Positions 22,133 through 30,374 of a DNA stretch of 64,000 nt are shown here, one piece after another. How positions within the stretch are numbered: the first letter of the stretch is position 1; every line of letters starts with the position of its first letter. The position numbers and the translations under genes were made by a program. Source of the stretch: Symsagittifera roscoffensis (Eukaryota; Xenacoelomorpha; Acoela; Convolutidae); the NCBI RefSeq assembly GCF_963678635.1, contig NC_087062.1, positions 56,929,970 to 56,993,969 on the forward strand, in the 5' to 3' direction. The notes beneath the pieces are model-generated. The model was not told the origin of the DNA, did no database searches, and saw nothing but the letters and a program-made list of their open reading frames with translations.

Positions 22133-22494
22133 TTTTCTTGACGGCGCCTAAATTGGACTGGGGACAGTCAATAGGCATGATGATAAGTGTGCGAAGGGTG
22201 GTCAGCATGGAGCCGCAGGTGATAGTGGTTGCAGGCTCGAATGATCATCTGCAAAGCAGGGGCTTGTTGACACGTTTGACGGATGGGTCGATCCCGAGCA
22301 ACGAGGTCATAGGGGAGGCGACAATGACATTGCTCTCGGCAATGGCTGAGGTAGAAACAGCAGCAAAACAACGTTTCATCCAAAATGTAGTGAAGATGGT
22401 CTTTGTGTTGTCGCCAGGGTACGCTGCATTGCCAGAACCCCTTCAGTTTGTATACACGATGGTCACGACGATAGCAGAGGGCGGTTCAACGTGA
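22129..22494 (+). CDS. 121-codon frame, middle of a second SGNH-like domain
   Basis: It overlaps the previous ORF by four bases (GTGA at 22129-22132) and the next one by the same four bases (22491-22494). It contains PQVIVVAGSNDHLQSRG, which resembles SGNH block III (G-x-N-D), after a helix, while the preceding ORF ends with the matching first strand. The next ORF begins with the following strand (VIIPAPNRV). This suggests one domain spread over three frames. Block I is degenerate (ASSD instead of GDS), so it is probably non-catalytic. It is unlikely to be a free-standing protein. Confidence 0.55.
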   Translation: MIFLTAPKLDWGQSIGMMISVRRVVSMEPQVIVVAGSNDHLQSRGLLTRLTDGSIPSNEVIGEATMTLLSAMAEVETAAKQRFIQNVVKMVFVLSPGYAALPEPLQFVYTMVTTIAEGGST

Positions 22495-25400
22495 TAATTC
22501 CTGCCCCGAACAGAGTGGTATACCCCAACAATTACTACCTATCCCGATCTGAGCTTCCTGCCGTTTGCGCTGACATTTCCAATGCCATACAGGGACTCAA
22601 AGATTGCAGCACAACTCGGTTGGTGTTAGATGAGGTTCTGGGGATGGAGCTGTCCAACTTCGCCAGATTGCTGAAGTTAAGACCAGGTTTAGATGACGAT
22701 CATCTGTTAGTACAACAGGTGGCTGACGATCTCTGGTTCAGACAGATGGATCACGCAGAGAACGAGCAGGGAAGGACAGTAAGGAAAAACATGACATCAG
22801 CGGAAGAAGATCTCATGGCAATGGCTTTGCGCACGAAGCCGCACAACAACTTATGGTTGTACTTGTCACCAAAACTGTGCACCTTGGGAGAGGACGCGTT
22901 CGAGCATGCGCCGGCAGTGATCAAAGAGATACACGGGTATCTGAAGAACTTGTTTGATGCCCGGGAGTTAGCTGGGGGTATGATGTTGAAATTGATGCAG
23001 GATGTAAACACGATGTCGTTGGACAAGTTCCAAGCTGTAGTACTGGCAACGAGGGCACAATATGAACGATCAGATGCCATCTTGGGTGGAATGGGAGTGG
23101 GATGGACGCCATCCTTCCTGTCGACGTGCTATCCGAGGGCATCTCGGAACCTGATCGCGAGCTTCGTCAAGGATATCAGGAAGCTGTCGATTGGCGTGAT
23201 ATTAGCCCTGTACGTGACATTTGGTCATGAGAATTTCATGAAGGGGCCGGCGAACCTCTTCACCCAAGCGTTGGCAGATTTGAAATTGGATGGACTCCTG
23301 ACTCTGATTGCCATGACCTACAGTCGGCTGGGTGCTTTGCTTGTGCTGTTGCGTTACCCCGAACAACTCCAGGGAACAAGTCGTGAGTTCAACGCGCAGT
23401 TGGAAACTGCCTCGCTCAGGAAGATGAAAGACTGGAGGACTCTCCTGCTCCAATATCTCTTGCAGCAGAACAGAAGTGTCACGGGAGAAGATAAGATGGC
23501 GACGGATGCGGGTGAATGTAAGCATTATTGTGGCATGCCCTTGCTGACAGATTTGGCTGTCATGATGCGGATCGATCCGTTGGCTCTGATTCACGGACTG
23601 CGGGAATTCATCACGGTGGTGTATGGACCGGTGATGTCTTTTGTGTTCCCGGACGTGCAAGTCAAGGCATACAGGAATTCTGTGTTGTATGTCAACCTGG
23701 TCTCAGTCGTGGGTTGTTCCGTGCTGAATTGGGTAGAGCAGAGGGAGCTGAGAGGGCTGGCCAGCGACGATAGGCTGTTCGGAAGAATAGCGGAGCCAGG
23801 TTGGGTGTTGATGGATTTCAACAACAACTTCAAGTGCCGAATGGGCTGCGAAGACCTTTCCCATATCCAGTTTAACCCGAAGCTTTGGAATCTGAGACCA
23901 GTAGTGAAAGATTCAGGAGCGGCAATGAGAGTCCCACTCTTGCCAGAAGCCTACGCACACGCGAAAGAGAACCAGCAAGCGTGGCTTTCCGGGTCCAGGC
24001 CGCTGCCGGACCAATGCCCTCGATACCCACCGATAAGGAGGATGTTGTTGGGAGTCACATCTCCCGTCATTGCCCCTCGCATCGGAGCGGCTCGTGATGC
24101 AGAGAAAAAAATGCTGAAGTGGAGTGAAGGGATGCAGCCGCGCTTCATCAGTTGGAACGTTGCAGCCGCGCACACGTTTGACTTCACATTTCCTGATGCT
24201 TGGAGTAGGAAAAAGATCAAGGCACTACCTTCCAGGAGACCAGAGGTCTCGGCTGAAATGTGGAACGAGGTGTATGCTCCCACAGATGACTTATCAAGAC
24301 TGAAGTTGTCAGAAGAAGTGAAAGTAGTGATGCTGGAAGTGGCAAAGGAGTGCAGAGGAGGCTCATACATAACGATAGAGGACCTGGCACCACATGGCGA
24401 GGAGTCCGTAGAATTCCTGGTGAACGATGAATTGTTTTATCACGCAGGAGACATGACCGTACCGGCGCGGATGGACTCGGGCATAGACACACGACAAAGC
24501 CCTTCAGGACCTAAGCCGAAACCTGATGCAAATGACGATGAATTGATGGATCAGGACGATGACGACATCGGGGGAACGACGGAAAAACCTGGTGAGACGG
24601 ATCTAGGAGCGTTGGAGAGAGACTTGCTAGAATACCGGTTCAGTGAAGACGACGATGGGGAAGTCGATGGGAGTCTATTGCTGATGACGCCATCGTCTTT
24701 CATGTCCCCTACAAAGGAGGCGTCGGCCGACTTATCCCCGATGGACCCAATAAGTCAAGCGAGAGAGTGTCGAAGTAGGGATCCGCAAAGATTGCTCCAT
24801 GAGTCACCGAGGAGGAGAAAAATTGAAGAGTCAATGAGGGTATCCTTCCTGAGTACGCTACCGGAAGAGGAATGGGAGAGATACCAAAGTGAACTAGAAA
24901 GCAAGACAGGGGCAACCTGGAGCCGAGTGAACTTCATGGAAAGGTCAATGGACGTGATACCACGATATGGGACGCAGTCCATAATTAAGGTGGGATTGAA
25001 CCAACCCATCATTCGTGAGGTCCTGGAGAAAATAATGAACTCCATGGAGTCTGATGTTCTGACCAAGTCAGCTACAGAAGACAGTGCCGATGATCAGCAG
25101 GTCACAAAGAAATTACCCGTTAGACGAGCCAGAAAGTGGCTGAAGCGGCTGAAAGGGAAGACAGGAAGTCGAGCCGTGAACCAAAGAGTGGTGAAGTCAA
25201 AAGCCAGCGCAGTGGTGGCCTCTTTGACGAGCGCAGGTCGTTCAGGCGAGAGCGGGCAAGGAGATGGTGCGACGCTGACCGGGGAAGAAAAAGAGAACCT
25301 GATATCCCCTATGCTCTTGGCAGGTCTGACCACGACAGCCACGAAAGCAAAGAAGACTGCACGAACCCTAGCAGACACTAAGCTAGAGATGGAGATCATC

Positions 25401-26702
25401 AGTCAGTGTGGATCTGGAGGACTTGAAGATTACAGGCCCTCGCGAACCAACATGGCCAAGATGAAACTGGAGGGACAACTCGACGTGGTCGAGTACAGTC
25501 GAGTCACTGTGCCGGAATCGGTCCACATGGGAGATCCAGCAGGGGGTTATGTGCAGATGATGAAGGCGAGGAACTCCGCGAGAGGGCACCTGATGGCTTG
25601 GAGCGAGAAGAGAGCCATGCAGGAATATCTGAAAGGGCTTACGGAGAATTCTAACTTAAATCGGAAAGAATACGGCACGGTAATGTCCTCGGAGGCGAAC
25701 GAAATCGGGCTGGAAAAACTGTTGGAAATCTCTTGGAGGGCGGCCCTCCAAAGATACTTCGACGAGACGATGCATGCACCTGCGACGGTGGCAGCGTACT
25801 TGGCTCATCCGTGCACGAGAACTGACCTGCAAGTACGGTTGGCTTGGTGCTTGATGGGCATCAAGAAGGCGGAATATGAAGCCAGTAATGGCTTGAAATC
25901 AAAGGAACAGGAGCTGGAGTTGATGGAAGCCCTGCGAGCGTTGATTTCAAAAGACGATTCTGCGATAGCCTGGGCTAAGCGTAAGGATGCCCTTCGCTTT
26001 GTCAGGTTCGTGGTGGATCGTATCCCCACTCCTGTTCTGGGAGAATGCATAAAGATCATTCGGCAAAAAGGAGTTGATTGCGAAAGAAACTTCCTTAGGG
26101 CACTCCTGGAACTATATCAGGATATGCCGTTGATTGTACCAAATAGAGAGTCGAATGACATGGAAAGCTATCGCAAGTTGATTGAAGCAGTCAGGGGACA
26201 AAAAGACTTTGCAACACTAGGGAAACTGAAGTCGTTCCAATATGTGTCTGGCATAGCGGGGATGGCGTATAATCCCTTCGTGAATGAAGAAGCCAGGGAA
26301 TCGTACTTCGACTATGATCAAGTCATAGTGCTCAATTTCTGGGTCGAACGGATTAAAGAAACTGGAATGCTGATGGTGGAACAACCCAAGCTGGGAGTTA
26401 TCTTAGAAGAACGAGTGGTCGAACCCTCGGTTCCCGAGCTGAAGGGGCAAGTGAGTTTTGATTGTGGTTCTTGGGACGGTCCCTTGAAAACCAGTCTAGT
26501 AACCATGTGGGAACTCATGAAGCCTTCTTGGTGTCCCCATCCTAACGCCGGTTTAATCTGGAACATGACGGCGGATATCACGTTAGACCTGGATGATGAC
26601 GCGAGTCTACATGATCTGGCCATGATACACCATCTGCTGGCCATGAGGGTGACGAAGCGGAAGAGCAGCCCACCCAGGAGCTCCATAAAAACGTCTATGT
26701 AA
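22491..26702 (+). CDS. Giant ORF of unknown function, 1403 codons
   Basis: No family is recognised. The start is GTG at 22491; no nearby ATG fits. The N-terminal 700 residues look globular and mostly helical. An acidic linker follows (about residues 680-720, MDQDDDDIGG), then a Ser/Pro/Asp-rich region, and a very basic patch at about 870-890 (KLPVRRARKWLKRLKGKTG). The C-terminal 400 residues are again globular. I found no RT YxDD box, no protease D-S/T-G in a suitable context, no zinc knuckle and no transmembrane segment. Size and domain mix would suit a structural or nucleoprotein. The stop codon TAA is formed with the first bases of the 3' LTR. Confidence 0.75.
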   Translation: MIIPAPNRVVYPNNYYLSRSELPAVCADISNAIQGLKDCSTTRLVLDEVLGMELSNFARLLKLRPGLDDDHLLVQQVADDLWFRQMDHAENEQGRTVRKNMTSAEEDLMAMALRTKPHNNLWLYLSPKLCTLGEDAFEHAPAVIKEIHGYLKNLFDARELAGGMMLKLMQDVNTMSLDKFQAVVLATRAQYERSDAILGGMGVGWTPSFLSTCYPRASRNLIASFVKDIRKLSIGVILALYVTFGHENFMKGPANLFTQALADLKLDGLLTLIAMTYSRLGALLVLLRYPEQLQGTSREFNAQLETASLRKMKDWRTLLLQYLLQQNRSVTGEDKMATDAGECKHYCGMPLLTDLAVMMRIDPLALIHGLREFITVVYGPVMSFVFPDVQVKAYRNSVLYVNLVSVVGCSVLNWVEQRELRGLASDDRLFGRIAEPGWVLMDFNNNFKCRMGCEDLSHIQFNPKLWNLRPVVKDSGAAMRVPLLPEAYAHAKENQQAWLSGSRPLPDQCPRYPPIRRMLLGVTSPVIAPRIGAARDAEKKMLKWSEGMQPRFISWNVAAAHTFDFTFPDAWSRKKIKALPSRRPEVSAEMWNEVYAPTDDLSRLKLSEEVKVVMLEVAKECRGGSYITIEDLAPHGEESVEFLVNDELFYHAGDMTVPARMDSGIDTRQSPSGPKPKPDANDDELMDQDDDDIGGTTEKPGETDLGALERDLLEYRFSEDDDGEVDGSLLLMTPSSFMSPTKEASADLSPMDPISQARECRSRDPQRLLHESPRRRKIEESMRVSFLSTLPEEEWERYQSELESKTGATWSRVNFMERSMDVIPRYGTQSIIKVGLNQPIIREVLEKIMNSMESDVLTKSATEDSADDQQVTKKLPVRRARKWLKRLKGKTGSRAVNQRVVKSKASAVVASLTSAGRSGESGQGDGATLTGEEKENLISPMLLAGLTTTATKAKKTARTLADTKLEMEIISQCGSGGLEDYRPSRTNMAKMKLEGQLDVVEYSRVTVPESVHMGDPAGGYVQMMKARNSARGHLMAWSEKRAMQEYLKGLTENSNLNRKEYGTVMSSEANEIGLEKLLEISWRAALQRYFDETMHAPATVAAYLAHPCTRTDLQVRLAWCLMGIKKAEYEASNGLKSKEQELELMEALRALISKDDSAIAWAKRKDALRFVRFVVDRIPTPVLGECIKIIRQKGVDCERNFLRALLELYQDMPLIVPNRESNDMESYRKLIEAVRGQKDFATLGKLKSFQYVSGIAGMAYNPFVNEEARESYFDYDQVIVLNFWVERIKETGMLMVEQPKLGVILEERVVEPSVPELKGQVSFDCGSWDGPLKTSLVTMWELMKPSWCPHPNAGLIWNMTADITLDLDDDASLHDLAMIHHLLAMRVTKRKSSPPRSSIKTSM

Positions 26703-27580
26703 CATTCGCCCAAATACTACACAGCGACGGAGCGTAGAAAAAGTACCGATTAACGACTGGCAGGCGTCAGTTACCTTAATCGTACTCGTTTTTCACCGTC
26801 TCGACCTTGCCAGTTGATTTTCTGGTCTGTTTAGGGCTAAGTAAAAAGTTACTATTTTTAGGCCATCAGTCAAACGACTTTTGATCAGCTTTCGTTTACA
26901 TGCAAACACAACCACATAGCTGAGTCTCGGATCCTCAGACTACGTGATTGCTATTACAAACACGGCTCGAATACCCTATTTTAATATGTTTTTGTGTGAC
27001 AGTTCTATATTAAATCCATTGAAGATGGATTAACCCTTTCCTCTTTCTAGCTACTCATATTCTAAAATATCAAATAATACCGGTGTTAATTCAGAGTTCT
27101 ACGACATCCAAGTAGCTACAAAGTCAGTTTTATATAGTCCCTTCACATACAACAGTCTCTGGGGGACCAAGCCTCCGCTCCCGTAATCTTCCCGAGATAA
27201 CGTTCTTATCTCTCCCGATTTGTGGCACGGGAGGGTTCCGTGGAATATTCCTTCCCCACTGAAGCTTCCTTTTCCACTAATTGCCACTGCTAAGGTTCTT
27301 ATCGTGTGTTATTGCCACGATAAGAGGCTTCGTTTCTCTCGTTCTTTCGTGCGACTGTTTTCTGCTATCTCCGTCGTGTTGTGTTCTTTCGTCCTTTTTA
27401 GTCAAAATGGCCGTCTTTTTGTATTTCTCAGAAATATTTGCCCGTCAATCGAAATTTTAAAAATTCAAATTTTCGGAATATCTAGACCCTCCTTCGCAGT
27501 AATTTCTCGTTACTAAGGCCTTCATTCGTTTTTTTGTGTCGCCGGAAGGTTGCGCTGTGCCAATCCGGCAGAATGGCACA
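26698..27580 (+). repeat. 3' LTR of the 14-kb element
   Basis: 883 bp, TGTAAC...GGCACA, about 97 percent identical to the 5' LTR by eye. It is preceded by CACCCAGGAG...CCATAAAAAC, shared with other family members, in place of a classical polypurine tract. It is followed by GTT, the 3-bp target duplication. Confidence 0.92.
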
Positions 27581-28712
27581 GTTCACGCAATTTTGGGGTT
27601 CGTATATTGGTTTGTTGCAATCAGCAAGTTTGATGGCTTGGTTATTCTTGGTTCTGCGGTTACTAGCAAGTGATTTACTGTGATACACAACTTGCTGGTG
27701 TTAACTGAGTGGGTTAGCACATTCACAAACTCTGTTCGTGTTTTGTTCTTGCACAAGTTTGTCAGTCAAGCAGTTCTTTTCTGATATTTCGTGGTTTCCA
27801 GGATTAAGGTAAGATTAGTGGCCGCTTGGCAAGTGATGTTGATAATGTTCTGAATGCTGCTGGTTTTGTAGACGCTCGATGCCGCGCGACTGCTAAATTA
27901 GCAATGACAGCTTAACTGCTTGTATTTAAAACTGAGTTTTGTCATAACTTCCTGCAAAAACTTCATATTCCATATAGTTTTTTCTAATTGGTAAGTTTCT
28001 GCTATCAAAGATTTAGTTTCTTTTCTTTTTAACTCCGCTCCAATTTTTCTTAGAAATTGGTTGTCATTGGAAGCTGTACTAACTGTATACTGTTAACAAA
28101 CTGAAAACACATAGCGTTCCTCTAGGCTTCTCGTGCAGATGAAAAAATACAGAAAACTTAGCTAGCGGACAGAAAACTATCGCAAGGACATGCACCAATA
28201 GGAGAGCACTCACTCGATTGTAGTAGGGATAATCATAATTTAAAAGTTGCTGAAGAAACCATACAACATTTGGGACATTAAACTCAGGATTTTGGTGAGA
28301 ACAATTTTAGAGAAAATTTCAAATTTTCTGTGGAAAAAATTGAATAACTCTGCTTTGCTTATGTTGCTGCTACATGATAAATTTCAGGTGAATGGTTTAG
28401 GGAATCGAAACTGTTCTAAGAAAAAAATAAGGATAACACTTGAACTTTGGAACTTGTTTGAGAAGTCATAAGGTCTGAGAACAAACATCAAAAACAGCAA
28501 AAAAAAACAAAAATGAAACAGAGACAAAAAACTTGTTATTCGGTCAAAAATTGCTGTATCTATAGTCTTGCTCAGCTAATATTAGCGATATTTATAAGGA
28601 GAACGGGGAAAACAGGGACAACCAGAAAATGTAGAATGTTTCAAAGACATTTGGTGATCACTCTGTAGTACTTGAAGTGTCACAGTCGCCTACTTCGGTC
28701 ACATATGAGGTT
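27581..28712. other. Duplicated non-coding DNA
   Basis: Collinear with 38914-40096 in copy 2. It lacks a segment of about 60 bp that copy 2 has near 39481. No gene is seen; a 74-codon plus-strand frame at 28247 has a damaged equivalent in copy 2, which argues against coding. Confidence 0.6.
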
Positions 28713-29437
28713 AGAGAAAAATAGGCCCTTTAACCATTGGCTCAAGAGTCAGGGACACTATCTCTTGTGTTTTTCTCTCTCGAACGGTCGGAGCCAATTC
28801 AGTTCACTTGCGACATCAGACTAAAAACCCGTTACAATTTAAAGGCCACTACCAAAATACCCCCACTCTAGCAAATGAGAACGTCCCCATACTCAGGTCT
28901 CAAAATACCCAAAATAAGCGAAGGCCGTTAAAAACAGGGTCGAAACAATCCGTACAGTTACTTTCTATTAGACCGTGGAACTTTGATCCATTTCAGATGG
29001 ATCAACCTAAGACTCTCCTTACCTCAACATAACACTCATAAAACACACTCAAGAAAACTAAATTGGGTACTTACATACCAGCACACTCGAGAATTAGAAG
29101 AAACTAAATTGATAAGCAACTTGAGAATAAATGGGGAATTGAGTTTGATTCAATAGGTTCTAATCGAACAAGTTCTAGCTTGAGAATTGAGTTTTTGGTC
29201 TGGACCATTGGGAGACTTCGATTGTCTACCTTTCCACTGAAGGCTCACTCTGGTCCAACTGAATATCGATGTTCTTTAGCTCGCGATTACTTTCCGTATC
29301 CTGTCACGAATAAGACAGCTCTACTCTCTTCAAATTAAATATCGGAAATTGCGAATAGCAATTTCCCGCTGCTAAATTTGACCACTTTCCCGCGCTTATA
29401 ATTCGGTCGTTCTGATCTTATTTTTCTGATATTTTCA
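28713..29437. mobile_element. 725-bp insertion absent from copy 2
   Basis: Copy 2 reads straight through CACATATGAAGTTTTCGCGAG at about 40090. Here the same point opens around GTT, which is present on both sides (28710-28712 and 29438-29440). The insert begins AGAGAAAAATAGGCCC and ends TGATATTTTCA. It is non-coding and is possibly a solo LTR of another family. Confidence 0.55.
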
Positions 29438-29870
29438 GTTGTCGCGAGAAACTTGAGCATGACAGGTCCAATTCGAATTTTTGAAAAATACTATTTGACC
29501 CCAAAATCATGTTATTCGCATTGCTCAAGGTCAAACTTCCAAATATGACCGACTCGCACAAGTCCAAAGTTTTTTTTGGCTTAGGATATCGAACAGGTCA
29601 ATCGGAAGAGTTTTAAAATCAAAAAGTTAGTATAAGGAAACTCTAAGGAAGATAAAAACTCTCGGAAAATTGAAGGGAAAGTAAACATTACCAAATTCCT
29701 ATGTGATACTGCTTAAGTTTGATTGGTGAAAAGTTTTTTCTGTTAGAACCTGTTAATTGTCACTTATGATTGTTTAACACTGTAAATCATTCTATATCAT
29801 TTTTTTCACCTTTCGATGCGCATAGTTCCGAAAACGTCAGAAAAATTTAAATAATGGGTCTTGTGTAGTT

Positions 29871-30150
29871 CTAGGTTCTATAGTGGAGGTTTGTTTTTAG
29901 TTTTGTGAGTGTGGGGCAGTGGAAGGGCGAGGGTGCAGTTGGGGGGAGCGTGGTTGGAGCTAGGGTTGGGGGATTGCATTCACGCGTGTAGTTGGCTGAA
30001 TGAAAATGGGAGGTGCAGTGATGACCGCTGAAATCGTCATACTGATCACTAATTTTACATGCATGTAGGCTGGGCATGTGAAGCACCAAACACCTTCGCC
30101 TCGCAAGCTGTTTTTACAACAAAAGCAATGTGTTTGGTTAGCCATTTGAG
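29871..30150 (-). pseudogene. Frameshifted PHD-like zinc finger, copy C
   Basis: Third copy of the remnant at 8079 and 10377: THCFCCKNSLRGEGVWCFTC in one frame and HACKISDQYDDFSGHHC in the next. One cysteine of the last pair is lost here. Confidence 0.45.
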
Positions 30151-30303
30151 GAAGGACGGCGGTGTCAAGTTACCGAGAGAAATTTTAGAATCAATTTGCA
30201 AGAAAAGTGATAGAGAATTCATTACCGTAGAACGAGAAATGAATGCCATCACGGCAGAACATTTGAGGGGTTGGATTTAGGTTGAGGTGAGGTGAAACAA
30301 AAA

Positions 30304-30329
30304 GTTGTTGTTGTTGTTGTTGTTGTTGG
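30304..30329. repeat. (GTT)n tail of the LINE
   Basis: Eight to nine GTT units on the plus strand, that is (AAC)n at the 3' end of the minus-strand LINE, just after the RT gene. This fits microsatellite-type CR1/L2 tails. Confidence 0.85.
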
Positions 30330-30374
30330 GGATTCACAGCACTGCTGTTGGGATTCTTGGTCCCGGCGTCTTCT

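Larger units (their letters stand above)
13456..27580 (+). mobile_element. 14.1-kb LTR element with integrase, macrodomain and SGNH hydrolase
   Basis: It is bounded by two near-identical LTRs (13456-14339 and 26698-27580; roughly two dozen differences by eye) and by a 3-bp GTT duplication. The same locus without the element is at about 38905, where GAATTTGTT runs straight into GACGCAATTTTGGGG. The interior is more GC-rich than its surroundings. Plus-strand order: integrase, macrodomain-like ORF, coiled-coil ORF, SGNH hydrolase, small ORF, 1403-codon ORF. Two short overlapping ORFs run the other way at 15744-15200. No Gag zinc knuckle, aspartic protease, reverse transcriptase or RNase H was found, so it probably depends on an autonomous partner. 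Low LTR divergence suggests recent insertion. Confidence 0.9.
10335..29854. repeat. Segmental duplication, copy 1 (split by the 14-kb element)
   Basis: Leaving out 13456-27580, this region (10335-13455 joined to 27581-29854) is collinear with 29855-40518. It starts TGGGTCTTGTG and ends CAGAAAAATTTAAATAA, directly followed by copy 2. It carries a 725-bp insertion at 28713-29437 and lacks about 1 kb of the RT region present in copy 2 (junction near 12667). The tail at 29815-29854, like that at 40476-40518, resembles the 3' end of a non-LTR element (GTTCCGAAAACGTCAGAAAAA). Confidence 0.85.

Noticed and set aside
20500..22500. Canonical -1 slippery heptamers at the ORF junctions
   Set aside because: No X-XXY-YYZ sequence in the correct phase at any of the three junctions, so a classical retroviral frameshift cannot be claimed.
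22491..26702. Possible reverse transcriptase or protease inside the giant ORF
   Set aside because: No Y/F-x-D-D box with flanking RT blocks. The only D-S-G (ARMDSGID) lies in a disordered acidic region without protease surroundings.
15911..26713. Many 60-170 codon frames opposite the integrase, SGNH and giant ORFs
   Set aside because: They are antisense or out-of-frame shadows of long coding frames, with no recognisable motifs.
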